From Phoma sp. XZ068 (lineage: Eukaryota; Ascomycota; Dothideomycetes; Pleosporales; Didymellaceae), in the NCBI GenBank assembly GCA_004835665.1, contig RBKR01000013.1, positions 496,001 through 560,000 on the forward strand: DNA of 64,000 nucleotides, in the 5' to 3' direction. The translations under genes and the position numbers were made by a program. Of the stretch, positions 26,708 through 37,670 are shown in pieces. Numbering within the stretch: the first letter of the stretch is position 1; the number at the start of each line of letters is the position of its first letter. The notes beneath the pieces are model-generated. The model was given only the letters and a program-made list of their open reading frames with translations. It ran no database searches and was not told where the DNA came from.

Positions 26708-27505
26708 CTATGAATCAATGTCATCGTCGACGAAGAAGCCCCAGAACGTCACCTCCTCGTTCTCTCGCCCTCGCAGCGGGCCGCCGTATACGTTGGCGCA
26801 CATTTCGATGGGCACCTCGAGCTTCAGGCAGCCGTTGCCGAGGAATGTGAAGAGCAGCCACGAGTCAAAGTCAGGGAAGGCGCCGCCGTCGTCGGGGTTT
26901 CGGCTGAGGATGCCTCTGTTCTGTAACGAGGGCGCGGTGGGCATGCGGAAGGTGTGGTAGGGCAGTGTTTCGTCCGAGTCGGCGACGAAGAAGGAGCTGT
27001 TCAGGGCGAGCTCAACGGTGACGCCGGGCGGCGGGGGCGGGGCACAGCCGGGGGCGGCGTCGTGCTTGTGGAAGCGCAGGGTGCCGAAGCGCAGGTCGGT
27101 GGGCTGGCCGAGCAGATCAAACAACTCGGTCGAGTGCAGGCGGAAGTAGCCGTGGTGGATGCCGAGCTCGACGTCGGCGTCGGCGGGGGCCAGCGCGTGC
27201 AGCCGCTCCTCGACGCGCTTGCCCTCGGCCTCGGCGGCGTCGAGCGAGCGGCGGATGTGCTTGCGGGTGTACTTGTCGCTGAGGTCGGAGATGGCGATGC
27301 GGCAGGCCTCGCGGCGGATGTCGTCGCTGCCCCAGGGCGCGGCGCGTGGGGGGGCGGTGCGGGCGTCGTCGAGCGAGCGCTGCAGGCCGCTCTCCAGGTC
27401 CAGCACGAGCTGCTCGAACTCGCGCATGACGCGGGCCAGGAGCGAGGCGTCGGCGTGCAGCGGCTTTGCGTCGCGGGCGGGCGAGTCGCGCTTCAGCAGG
27501 GCCAT
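26708..27505 (-). CDS. Unrecognised protein behind a GC-rich leader
   Basis: One exon of 265 residues starting at M-A-L-L-K-R. The frame is open further upstream to 28009 (433 codons), but those extra residues are Ala/Pro/Ser/His/Arg low complexity encoded by a GC-rich tandem-repeat tract, so the internal ATG is preferred. The body has an amphipathic helical N-terminal half (for example R-V-M-R-E-F-E-Q-L-V-L-D-L-E) and a beta-rich C-terminal half with Y-F-R-L-H, D-L-R-F-G-T-L-R-F and F-D-S-W-L-L-F-T-F segments. It ends in an acidic F-F-V-D-D-D-I-D-S. No catalytic motif, signal peptide or membrane segment is visible. Function unknown. Its GC content is much higher than that of the genes from 32 kb onward. 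Confidence 0.6.
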   Translation of the reverse strand: MALLKRDSPARDAKPLHADASLLARVMREFEQLVLDLESGLQRSLDDARTAPPRAAPWGSDDIRREACRIAISDLSDKYTRKHIRRSLDAAEAEGKRVEERLHALAPADADVELGIHHGYFRLHSTELFDLLGQPTDLRFGTLRFHKHDAAPGCAPPPPPGVTVELALNSSFFVADSDETLPYHTFRMPTAPSLQNRGILSRNPDDGGAFPDFDSWLLFTFLGNGCLKLEVPIEMCANVYGGPLRGRENEEVTFWGFFVDDDIDS

Positions 27506-27519
27506 TGGGGGGCCGGCGA

Positions 27520-27830
27520 GGGCAGGCGAGGGCAGGGGGGGCGCCCGGCGGAGGGGCGGTGGTGGTGCTGCTGGAGCTGCTGGGGCGGGCGGTGGTGGTG
27601 CTGGCGGTGCTGTGCGGGCGCTGCTGTGCGGGCGCTGCTGTGCGGGCGCTGCTGGCGGTGCTGTGCTGGCGCTGCTGGCCGCGGGCGGACACGGGGGCTC
27701 GCGGTGCTGGCGGTGCTCGCGGTGCTGGCGCTGCTGGCGGGCGTCGAGGTGCGGCGTCGAGGGCAGCGCAGCGCAGGGCAGGTGCAGCGGGCGGGCGTGC
27801 GGGCGGGCAGGCGGGCAGGCGGGCAGTAAA
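27520..27830. repeat. GC-rich low-complexity tract with short tandem repeats
   Basis: Includes about three copies of a 14-bp unit GCTGTGCGGGCGCT at about 27609-27650. GGCGGTGCT-type variants lie around them, and a GGGCAGGC run sits near 27800-27828. It lies just upstream of the preferred start of the 26708-27505 gene. Several long frames on both strands through here are caused by the lack of A/T and hence of stop codons. Confidence 0.8.
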
Positions 27831-30007
27831 CAAACAGCGGCCGTTAGTCGGAGCGGGCAGGGTTCGCACACAGTCGGCGCAAGGCTGGCATTGAAACGAA
27901 AGGGACAACGAGACAGGAAACATGGCTCTCCTGGAGCGACCGACCGAGATTTTGCTGTCCAGCGCGGCGGGAGCAACTGCGCGCCAAGGCTGGATGGTCG
28001 TGCTTGCATCCCAGCACGGTATGCAGCTAGCGCTCCCCCGGCCTATCACGCACACGCCTCGCCAGGCCTCTTGCGACAGCCCTCGCCAGCAGCTGCGCGG
28101 TTGGGCCTCGGGCGCTCCAGTGGGCGACTCGCTGCCGCCGCCCGCAAGCGCTGGCCGGCTTGCATCTGGCGCAGCGTGCGCGAACTGCCCGAGGGCCGCT
28201 GCCCACACGCGCCCGCCCTGCGCGATTCGCCATCTGCTCGACCTTTTGCGCAGACGTGACGATCAGGGACCACCGCGGGCCAGCGTGCTCGGCGCCCCGG
28301 CGGGCGTGCCAATAGTACGCCCACCGTCGCTCCAGCGTCGCTGGCCGCACGGCATGGCGCATCGGTGCAGCGCCGCATCGCCGCCTATGCCGGTGCTCCT
28401 TTCGTGCTCTCGTCGAGGGAGGGGCAGACCTGCTGGCTGGGTCCAAATTCGCTCGCCTTCCTCCGACCTTGCACCAGACATGCCTCTTTCTGCACGGCGC
28501 GTCCCGACCGTCTGGCACGCCCCACCGTCCGTGCTCTGATTCGCCCGCGACGGGACTAGTCGCCTCCAAACCGGGCCGTGTGCACGCTCGGTCCGATGGG
28601 CGAGATGCATCGAACTGGTGCTTGTTGCGCGCTGCGCAGCTTCTGGACGACCACAGAGGGCTCCATCGGCGCGGATCAGGATGTGTGCAACAGCACCTCG
28701 CATGCGTGCCACAGACCCCTACCTTCTCCCACCACTGTCACCGCTATTTCCCCACCGAGCGTGTATGCTGCTCTCGGCATCGGCATAGTGTCACCCGGCA
28801 TGGATGGCGCCGTACCTGCACACCAAACGTGCAACAAGCAGGGCCGCGCGAGACAATCACATCGAAATAGATGAACTCAGCTGCCACGTCGACACTGCAA
28901 ATCCGAGTAAAGGCTTGCGCATGAACAGGCTGGTGGACGTGCAGAACTGCAGCTGCCATGCCGCCGCCTGCCAGCAGCGTGTGCAGCGTCTCCTGGCTGT
29001 TTCGACCTTGAACGCTCACCTTCATTCGCGGGCCGCAATAAACAAGTGCCTTGCGCTCTTGTCTAAGCTCCATGCCCGTGTGTCAACTCAATACTGCAGA
29101 TCCTGGTTCCGCAACTATCGACTTCCGCTTGTCTACAGCCGCCGCTCTCTGCTGCCGTGCCGGTCGATCGATACCGCAAGCTGCTACTCTTCCACCACCT
29201 CATCCTCCACCCACAGATATCATCACCATACTAAACCCTCGATCAAGAGCTAAAGGGCAATATTGTGAGCTGACGCAATGTTGTAAGCTGAGATGAATGC
29301 TTTGAAGGTCCGTGTAAATCCACTGGCGGATGGCCGATGTGAAAGGTGAGGAGGAGACTTGCCATGGATAGGCCCACAGAGTTGTGGCTTCAATCCGATC
29401 AAGTGCGAGTAGTGAACAGCCAGAGAAATACAATCGTCACAGTACATGCGCGACAACTACAGCGAGGTCTCTTTGCTGAGGTAGGTGCGAGGCTCCACTT
29501 CGCCCTTCCGACAGCGAACCACATCACACCACAGGGTAGAGTATCGTCGAATTATGATCGCAAACATCACAAACGTAGCCTGAACGCATCAGACTATCGT
29601 TGCGGCATGAACCGAGAATCGTCAGACCTGAGAGCCAGCAACAGGAATGGAAGTCGCAGTACAGGCCAACAGAGGCGGGAGTTGCTCTTGCTCTAACAGC
29701 ATTCAGCGGTTTTGACAGGCAGCCACGTGAGGTTTTGGAAGATCAAACGCAGTGATTGCGCACCCTGTTCATTTCTATCACACTAATGGCAACAACACGT
29801 ACAGCCTCATAGCACCATTCGCTATATCAATTACTCACAGGCCGTCCTGATACTCTACTAACAATAATGCCTCGACGCCAGTCACGCCCGTCATAGACAT
29901 CACTCTCCCCCCGATGCACTTGTCCTCTGCGACGCCTGCGGGAGCTGGAACTACACACAGTCGCGCGAACTCATTATCTACATCCTCGCAGCCTGCCATC
30001 AGAGGGA
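27831..30007. other. Long intergenic stretch, no gene recognised
   Basis: The first kilobase is GC-rich and has overlapping open frames on both strands without start context, introns or domains. From 29 kb onward composition is ordinary. It may contain the promoter and leader of the minus-strand gene at 26708-27505, but no supportable coding or RNA gene was found. Confidence 0.5.
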
Positions 30008-30088
30008 GTGGTAAGCCCCGTGGTCGCTCTAGCTTCACAATACTCAAGAGCTGACATTCAAATCTGTTACGACGAGGTCGTGGCCAAT

Positions 30089-31076
30089 ATGTCGAGAGCA
30101 CTCGTGAGCGATGACGAGGAGAAGAGAAAGTTATTGCAAGGTGCCATCCAGTTGCTAAATAGGGCGAGAGAGGCCTCCGAAAAGGATCGAGTGTGTCACC
30201 AGCAGCTCATTTTTTGTAGCAATGCAGTGGCCAACAGCAGTGATACGCACATGGGCTGCGGCAGATCACTTTGCTATCTCGCTGTATCAAGGGGTGATGG
30301 AAGTGCTTGGTGGGTTATCGCGCTTGCATGTTTAAATTGACTAACACAACCACAGATAGTATCCCAGATATCGACGCAGCAACCAAAGCGAGCTGTCAGT
30401 GTTGTACTGCCGACGATGATAACCCGGCCATTCGAAAGTCACCAAGAACGCCTGACGGCTTTGGCTTTGAAAATTGTTCGCAATGCGGAACCATGGAACA
30501 TTCGCCCCGAGAATTGCAAAAACCACTCATCCAACGTACCTGGAAATGCGCTCAGTGACACAACTGCTGTTGCTGTTCAAAATACATCAATTATTACAAA
30601 TGATTCAGCCGATATCTCCGCTATCAACATGACGGGTACTTCAAGTGTATCTGACAGACTCCACCAGAATCCCATCCACAGAGACGCAAGCGAAGAGAGC
30701 AACGGCACTTCACATGCACATGGAAAGACCAGCCGGTTTCAACGCCACCTTGAAAAGCTACGCAGCCAGTATAAGCAGCACCCAAATCTCTGCCACCAGC
30801 TTGAATAATAATCGCTCCAGCGGCGTTACTGTGAGGTCGACTCCACAGGCTGCTCGAAGCATCTCAGAGCGTTACCAGGAAGACAACGGCAGCACTTTAG
30901 TTGCAGAGCCGCCACGCTCATATGCCCCAGGAGGCTTCCAGAAGATGATCTTTAGAGAACCACGAAAGGAAGAGCAAACGGCTAGGTCATGCACACTAGC
31001 AATTACTCCTCGACGGGCCGTTGCGACGGACAGCTCCCAAAACATCTCGGGCGGCTCGATACGGAAAGGCGGTTAA
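30089..31076 (+). CDS. Putative multi-exon gene of unknown function
   Basis: A helical first exon begins at the ATG at 30089 (M-S-R-A-L-V-S-D-D-E-E-K-R-K) and runs to about 30293-30313. A convincing fungal branch site and acceptor (GACTAAC, then CACAG ending at 30355) follow, with possible donors at 30294, 30310 and 30314. Donor 30294 leads into a frame with C-x-C-C and C-x2-C motifs ending at 30558. Donor 30314 leads into a Ser/Thr/Asn-rich frame ending at 30808, and a third overlapping frame runs to 31076. I could not decide which is real. It may be a degenerating gene. No family recognised. Confidence 0.35.
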
Positions 31077-31543
31077 AATGCATTTCGTGGTGTTGACGAG
31101 AATAATAGAACACTATTGGATCATTCAATCGAGGCTTGTAGCTCTCTGTAGTCTTTCCTTTCTTCAGACCCAAACCCTCGTATCTCACGGGATCTATTCC
31201 CGATAGCGATTCGCACACAGCCAACTCTTGCCACAACGCCCACTCGGGATCGATATCTTTGCCCTCTTTGCAAAACCTGCACCCCTCTAGGCTCCTTGGT
31301 ACCTGACGCACCTGCGACCATACGAACTTTTGCGGATCGGCTGGGCTCGCAAGGCACCTCTGCAGTAGATGGGCATATGCGTCGCAGGGCTTGAGGGGCA
31401 GTTATTGCCCGCAGGCGTGTGTTTGTTGCAAGTTTGTGCCACCGCACATTCTCGACGTGCAGATGAGAGGACGAGAATGGTGACGGTGATGAAGAAGCAG
31501 AGTTTGGAGAGTACGGAGATAGGGAATGACTTCTGTGATGCAT
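31003..31543 (-). CDS. Putative two-exon protein with C-x2-C motif
   Basis: Proposed exons 31543-31448 and 31389-31003 join in frame to give 160 residues. The intron would be 58 bp, with a weak GTGCGG donor, a branch-like AATAAC and an AAG acceptor. The N-terminus is Ser/Pro/His-rich. The second exon reads as natural protein: A-H-L-L-Q-R-C, K-F-V-W, a C-R-F-C pair, then D-P-E-W-A-L-W-Q-E-L. An alternative 46-bp intron (donor at the codon after T-A-E) also keeps the frame but loses the K-F-V-W segment. The 3' end overlaps the last 74 bp of the plus-strand candidate at 30089-31076, so at most one 3' end may be right. Function unknown. Confidence 0.4.
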
Positions 31544-32063
31544 GATTTGCGCACTACGGGCTGTCGTTTGCTCCGTGGATGGGGGACAAAGCTGCGCATA
31601 TAGGCTTGAGATGCTGGTTGCCTTGACTGTTGTTCACCATGGTTCCTTGTGTCATTGGTGAAAGGTGAAGTATGGTTCATACGGGTGGCAGAACGCGTGT
31701 GGACAAGGTGTGCTGGCGGCGCAGTCTAAACGTGAGATGGAATGTATTGCTGGCTGAAATGTAGTAGATCTTTTGCTGGAGGATATCGGGAGTTGGTTAA
31801 CCATTCGTTGGACTGCAGATAAAGAGTTCATGAGTCATGGAAACTGTCAGCTGTAGACTTGCCAACAAGAGCACAGTGTCTGTGTCGCAATTCGGTATGG
31901 CATATTCCGTCAGGCATCTGCAACGTTTTCAACTTCAAGGTCATTACTGACGGTAGTCGCGCTTGCTGCCGCATATGAAGGACTTGTCAGATGTTAGAAA
32001 ACTATCGTCAGATACACCTTCGCGTAGCTTTCTACGCTCCAGCATTCTGTCTAAGCCAATACT
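31544..32063. other. Intergenic, nothing recognised
   Basis: No credible frame or RNA gene. It contains the 3' flank of the MFS permease gene on the minus strand. Confidence 0.6.
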
Positions 32064-33807
32064 CTAGAGAACGTATTCAAAGTCCGGCACCTTATCGCCC
32101 ATCTCTTCGATCTGGTCTTGACTCTTGCCCTCGATCCATGAATTGCGCAAGCCAGCTCTCCTCTTCTTATTCTCCCTAGCGAGGAGGAACCTCGTGATGA
32201 TGCTGCCAACAAACAAAAACAACGTGAGATATGCCAAGACAACACCGTGGCCCAGGAAATAGCGCGGCTTATCCTTTCCACGGTAGATGTTTGAGCTTAC
32301 CACGCCGTTCAGATTGCCCCAGCCGATGACGAAACCGATAGTGACGCCGCGCTTGTACACGCCTTCGACATTGTTCGATGTCCAAGATATAGTGTTCGGA
32401 ATACAAGGGTAGATACCAAGAGCCCCGAGGAAGACACCTGCATATTGGACATGTGGGTTGGCACTACCAAGCAACATGGCGAAACCAACAATTCCGAATA
32501 GTGCCATGCCGATATTGCACAGTCCACGCTGCTTCGTTCGGTCTGCAAGCCATCCAATGTAGACTGTGGCAGCAGCAGCAACTGCATACGGAGGTACAGA
32601 CAGGAGGTTGGCAGTGGTGGCCGAGTATTGTGGATTCAATCCTTTGATGATGGTTGGTAAGAAGAGGGCAAAAGCGTAGAGCGAGCCATCAGCACCCATG
32701 TAGATGATGGCGAACATGGTAGTCTTCCAGTCCTTGACCGACTGCAGGAAGTACTTCCACTTGAAGGTTTCGCCCTTTGCGGAGGATTGCTTATCAGATG
32801 CAAGGCGGCGGAGGACGCGTGCTCGGTCGTCTGGTGACAGGAAAGTTGCTTCGGCGGGGAAGTCATGGACCATCCAGTAACTGATGATGCCAACTACGAC
32901 AGTCGCGAGGCCCTCGAGGATGCTGGGATCAGTTAGTATTAACGAGCGTTATAGCGGTTGAGTGGGATTGGCTGTACAAGATCCAGGCCCAACCAGGTTT
33001 GCCTCCCACACCCTTCATCTGAGCGATACCAGCTGCAAGAAGACCACCGAAGGATCCAGCCAAGGCTGCAGCAGAAAAGAAGATGGCAGCTCGGATACCA
33101 AACTCGGATCGTTTATACCAACATGAAAGGTAGTAGTTGACTCCAGGAAACAATCCTGCTTCAGCGAGACCAAGAAAGAACCGACAGGCCATTAGTCCAG
33201 AGTAGTTATGCACCAAACCCATACAACACATGACGACACCCCAGGCAATCTGCAAAGTCAGGTGATGGTCTTGATTCGAAACGTGAACCACTTACCATTA
33301 TCATAGGTAGAAAAATGCTGGGACGCATTTTCTTCAGGAGAACGTTTGTGAGAGGCTCAAATACAGAATAGCTGACGAAGAAGATTGTGAGAGTGGCGTT
33401 GTACTGGCCATCTGTCATGTTCAAGTCTTGTTGTAGACCATCGACTTTGGCATTTCCGATATTGGTTCTGTCAAGGAAGGCTAGGGGTAGCGGTCAGTAA
33501 GATGCTGCAGCAAATGTTGTAAGGTCATGGCTTGCAAATTAGGTAAAGAAAGGAAAGCCATGGAATGAGCTTGAAGTCGAGCTTGCGAAGGAGCTTCTTG
33601 TCCTAGAAGATGTTTAGCGATGTCGTGATGCGAATGTCGCGTGTCTAGCCATACCGCAGCTGCTCGCTCGTCTTCGCTGAGCCCAGCGTCAGGGTTTGTG
33701 AGATCGTTTAGGGGGTTGGCAACCTCGTGATGGACACCATGGTCGTCGATCTTTCCATCCAGACTTGAGCTGTCGCGATGCTTTTCGTGGTCGATCGCAG
33801 AAGCCAT
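32064..33807 (-). CDS. MFS permease of the anion:cation symporter (Dal5/Tna1-like) family
   Basis: Five exons (33807-33655, 33602-33536, 33480-33296, 33249-32978, 32922-32064) give 511 residues, the usual length. It is a 12-helix plasma-membrane transporter. After a hydrophilic 55-residue N-terminus comes the first helix with the signature L-D-R-T-N-I-G-N-A, then the loop 4-5 region E-A-G-L-F-P-G and C-W-Y-K-R-S-E, all typical of the ACS family (allantoate, nicotinate, pantothenate, biotin precursor uptake). The cytoplasmic middle loop includes F-L-S-P-D-D-R-A. The second intron starts with GC instead of GT (GCAAGC), because no GT exists at the exon junction. Substrate cannot be told from sequence. 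Other introns are canonical. Confidence 0.9.
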
Positions 33808-35114
33808 GCTATTTGTGCAGCCAGCAGGAGCACCTCAGACCTTTTGTGGAAGAATACAATGGAGGGGAGAGATGTGAAAATGTCTCGCCAGATTGTGAAC
33901 TCGGAGAAGCGCGATTGTGGAAATGGGTTGAGAGCCGCAAGTCAGCGATCAGCAGGACCGGCGTATAATATAGGCACATATCCTTCACCCTCTGACGTGC
34001 ATGGAATTTGCATAAATTCATCCCGAGGCTAAGTGATCGCCTATCACCACTGGCGGTCCCGTTGTTGTCGAACCCATGCCAGTTTCCCCATACCATTCTG
34101 TCCCCACCACCATCTTTTAGCGCGGGTTGGAGTGTGTGCACTTTGGACACGGGCGGATCTAGCCACTGTCACTGCATGCTTTGAGGCGACAGCAGGTCGA
34201 AGATGCTCTGCTCCTCCCCGAGCGACGCTTTTTGCGACCCCAACATTGATTTGTTTCTTGGACGTGTGAATTCAGTATGATGATGCCCAGACCTGGCGCG
34301 GTCGGAAGCTTTCGTCGGCTGTGGGTTGGCGTGCGGAGAGGCCAATGGGGTGTCGAAGCGGGGCTAAGCAATGGAGAAGTGCCGGCTTGGTGACGTTTCT
34401 TTTCCCTTCGTCTCTTGACCACTGCGGCTTGTGTGGAGCTGCATGTTGCGCCGGCATTACTTCTTTAGTGCATTCCGTGTGCGTGGGCTGCGATAAGATT
34501 TACCACCTGCCTGAACGGATGTTCTATGTACAACTGCATTGCAGGTACAAATGTCGCATCTTGACTCATAAGACCAATGCATGTGTGTCGAATCTTCCAT
34601 TGAGCCCATTATTTTGATTAGATGTCTACAAGCTAGTTTATTCGGGCTTAAGGCTTGGAGCACGTTCGGTGGAGCTGCACTGAGCATGTTTGCTGCAGCT
34701 CAACTGCTTCCTTACGCAGGTGATGCGCAATAGTCGCTGTATGCGACATGTAGCCTGAGTAGCCCAAGATTAGATTACTGTCTAGCAACAACGTGCATAA
34801 CTGGAATTCACCTTCATGAGCACACTCAACCTGCACATCTCAACACCTGGTTTGGTACAATAGTCTGAACGTATCTTGTCGTAGATCCCTCGACACAATC
34901 TTTTAGCTCTTGCATGGCGCCGCTGGCGGCTGGCGGACCATGTATCGAGCAAAATCACGGCCGTCCATCCCGTAGCTTTTGTAAGTACATGCAGCCTTGC
35001 TTTTAGACCTCGTACGCCTGTGAAGTCGGATATATCCCAAACTGATAACGCCGCCCAATGCATAACATGACGAAGGTTGCTCATCTCTTCTCCTCAAGCT
35101 TCATTGCGCCCAGG
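33808..35114. other. Intergenic between permease and RRS1, nothing recognised
   Basis: Promoter side of the permease gene and 3' side of RRS1. Only short frames on both strands; no domain or RNA gene seen. Confidence 0.6.
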
Positions 35115-35789
35115 CTAAACACCAGGCTTTCGAGACTTGGCTTCGTTCGCGCGCTGCTTCCTCTCGTTCCTCCTGGCCCTCTCCTTGCGGTCGTGCCTGC
35201 TCTCAGCCCGCGCATCGTGTGCCTCTCCAGTCTTGGCCTCCTTCTTCTCGTCAACCTCAACAAGCCAGGAGCTCTCGGCCTCCTTGTTCTTGCCCTTGTA
35301 ACCCCACTTGGGGACCCAGTCGCCAGTCGCCTCGTCGTAGACCTTGTTGCCATCGCGCCTCTTGTCCTTGATGCCCTTCTTGGCGGCAAAGCGCTCCCAC
35401 TTGGTCTGCTCCTTGGCCTTGGGAATGGGCTTCTCGCGGGGCAGGGCCATTTGAGGCGCAGGGAGGACAAGGTGCACGCCCTCCGAGGTAGACTTGACCT
35501 GGCAGGTGGAGAGCAGCTGGTTGATGATTGCCTGCGCGGCATCGCGGGCGGTGGCGGCGAGCGCGGCTTCGTCTGCCTCGGCGGGGACGGGATTTGGGTC
35601 GTGGGTGAGCAGGTTGCCCAAGTCGAAGGTGAAGGGCGTGGGCTTGTTGACGGCGACGGGGCTGTGAGCGTGTGAGCAAAGCGCAGGGAGAGGCGGGGAT
35701 GAGGGGCGCTGGGAGACGCACAGTCGGCCTGCGGTGGCAGTAGAGTCTGCTACAGAAGGAGCAGCATTGCTCGGCGCGTCGACGTCCAT
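35115..35789 (-). CDS. RRS1: Ribosome biogenesis regulatory protein Rrs1
   Basis: Two exons (35789-35722 and 35661-35115) encode 204 residues, close to the yeast protein. Rrs1 is a nucleolar factor that, with Rpf2, brings the 5S RNP into the pre-60S ribosome (established). Recognition rests on F-D-L-G-N-L-L-T-H-D-P-N-P near residue 31, R-E-K-P-I-P-K, T-K-W-E-R-F-A-A-K-K-G-I and V-Y-D-E-A-T-G-D-W-V-P-K-W-G-Y-K-G, with a lysine/arginine-rich C-terminus. The frame stays open through the intron, so a longer uninterrupted frame exists, but removing the GTGCGT...CACAG intron restores G-R-L-P-V-A-V-N-K-P, which fits the family. The start at M-D-V-D-A-P is preferred over an upstream ATG at 35918. Divergent from MRPS29. 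Confidence 0.93.
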   Translation of the reverse strand: MDVDAPSNAAPSVADSTATAGRLCVSQRPSSPPLPALCSHAHSPVAVNKPTPFTFDLGNLLTHDPNPVPAEADEAALAATARDAAQAIINQLLSTCQVKSTSEGVHLVLPAPQMALPREKPIPKAKEQTKWERFAAKKGIKDKRRDGNKVYDEATGDWVPKWGYKGKNKEAESSWLVEVDEKKEAKTGEAHDARAESRHDRKERARRNERKQRANEAKSRKPGV

Positions 35790-36062
35790 GGCTCCTCTGC
35801 TGATTCGGTCGGCAAGGTGTGAGTGCGTGTCGAGTGCGACGCCGCCGGTCATTTCAGAGTCGCGAGTGTGTGCGAGCGCGAAGAATGCAGCAGTCGTGCG
35901 GTGTTGGCGGTGCACCAAGCCGTCAAAAAAAGTACGAACGACCCTGTCGCACGCTAGCCCGACTGGGCAACCTCCGGCGCTCAGTTTTGGCAGCGCAGGC
36001 TCGCTCGCACGACGACGACATCAACTGCCCATTGCCGAGGCCGGGGGTCTCAGTCGCTCATC
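35790..36062. promoter_or_regulatory. Short shared promoter region RRS1 / MRPS29
   Basis: Only 273 bp separate the two divergent start codons, one for a cytosolic and one for a mitochondrial ribosome function. The pair may be co-regulated from one bidirectional promoter; no specific factor site was identified. Confidence 0.5.
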
Positions 36063-37555
36063 ATGCCGTCCGCCAACTGTCTGCGGAGCTTCTCGCAGCT
36101 GTCGCTCGATGCCGCTGCCCACTCGGCCGCCGCCGCGCGATTCCTGCACCCGCGCGTCGCCGGCTTCTCCACGTCCGCCGCCCGCTATGCCAATCCGCAG
36201 ATGAAGAAGAAGGGCATTACAGCAGCGCCGAAGAAGGGCGTCAAGACGCTGAACACCAAGAAGAGCAAGGGCGCCTCGGGTGGCGATGCTGGCAAGCGGC
36301 CCGCGCCGGGAGAGCGAAAGGCCCAGCGCAAGCGCATTGTGCTCAGCAACAACAACGCACTGGACGTCTCGTCGCTCAAGGATCTGACCAAAGCGAACGT
36401 GCTGAGCGAGGCGAACGAAGGCCTCGTCATGGGTCTGCCAGAGCCTGTGGTTGATGCGCTGCGCGACGTCGAGGCCTTCAAGACGACCCAGGGCTGGAGC
36501 TTCTTCCGGCGACCGGCTGTGTTGGTGAGGAAGGAGGCAGTCCAGCTTGCACACCTGTTGAAGGAGGCTGAGGAGGCGGCCGCTGGCAAAGACAAGAAGA
36601 CCATTCGCCGGATAATCACCGGAGAGAGGATGAGCGGCAAGACCACGCTGTTGCTCCAAGGGCTGAGCATGGCCTTTTTAAGACAGTGGTTCGTCGTTAG
36701 TCTTCCAGAGTGTAAGTGTGCCTCCCTATCAAGGAAATCATATACTGATATATTCTAGGCCAGGACATTGTCAACGCCCACACCGATTACGCACCCCTGG
36801 ACGCCTCCGAGCCCACCCAGTACACACAGGACACGTACACTGCTGCTCTCCTTTCACAGACCCTCAAGGCGAACAAGGCCTACTTCGAGCAAGCAAAGCT
36901 CACTCAGAAACATGACCTTGCCATCCCTCTTCCTGCAAAGGCCAAGCTCAAGGATCTGGTCGCAATTGGCATCGCCAACCCGGAAGCGTCGTGGTCCGTA
37001 TTCAAGGCTCTCTGGACCGAACTTTCGCAGCCTGGCCAGCCACAGATCATGCTTGCTGCCGAGGGACTGTCGCATATCATGCAGAACTCTGAGTACATGA
37101 ACGCCGACGTAAAGCCTATCCACGCCCACGACTTGACCGTGGTTCGCCATTTTATCGATCACCTTTCTGGCGTCAAGCAGCTGCCTAATGGCGGTGTCGT
37201 GCTCGCTGCAACCTCAAAGTCCAATGCACCCGCCTCTCCAGCCATGGACTTCCGCATCAAGTCTGCACGAGCTCTGAAGACCCAAGAGAGCATTCCACAG
37301 TGGGATCCTTACACAAGTGTCGACGCTCGCACCATGGAGGCACTCAAGGACCTTGAGAACCCCAAGGCTGATCTTGACATTCTCGAAGTGGGTGGCTTGA
37401 GCAAAGAAGAGGCCAGGAGCATCATGGAGTACTATGCAGAGAGTGGTATGTTAAGGCACCAGGTAAACGACGCCTTCATCACCGAGAAGTGGAGTCTGGC
37501 GGGCATGGGCAACATTGGTGAGCTGGAAAAAGCGAGTGTGCGAGCCAGGATATGA
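36063..37555 (+). CDS. RSM23: Mitochondrial small-subunit ribosomal protein MRPS29 (DAP3/Rsm23)
   Basis: Two exons (36063-36711, 36759-37555) give 481 residues. This GTP-binding protein is a structural part of the mitoribosomal small subunit (established for the family). The N-terminus is Arg/Ala/Ser-rich with no acidic residues for about 12 positions before the first Asp, and looks like a mitochondrial targeting sequence with a F-S-T-S-A-A-R-Y processing-like site. It is followed by a lysine-rich stretch. The P-loop is G-E-R-M-S-G-K-T-T at about residues 187-195. Downstream P-E-C-Q-D-I-V-N-A-H-T-D-Y is the usual DAP3 region, created exactly across the 47-bp intron (GTAAGT...TCTAG). The C-terminal part has V-V-L-A-A-T-S-K-S-N. 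Convergent with ATG10, whose stop lies 115 bp away. Confidence 0.92.
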
Positions 37556-37670
37556 GAATGGGAAAGTGTTTTCAAAACAGCGTTGTATCATAGGTTGGCA
37601 TGTAGAACTTGTAGTATATGTACAGCTATCGCATACACCACCTTGCAAGGTGGTGCGTTCCGTCAAAGCT

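Noticed and set aside
26954..28539. Long open frames on the plus strand (up to 366 codons) and in other minus frames
   Set aside because: They lie opposite or across the 26.7-27.5 kb gene in a GC-rich tract with few stop codons. Products are Gly/Arg/Ala/Cys low complexity with no domain.
28027..29296. Several 100-180 codon frames on both strands
   Set aside because: Mutually overlapping, without start context, splice logic or protein-like composition; GC-rich random frames.
35058..35675. Plus-strand frame of 205 codons
   Set aside because: Antisense shadow of RRS1; Leu/Val/Gly-rich because of lysine codons on the other strand.
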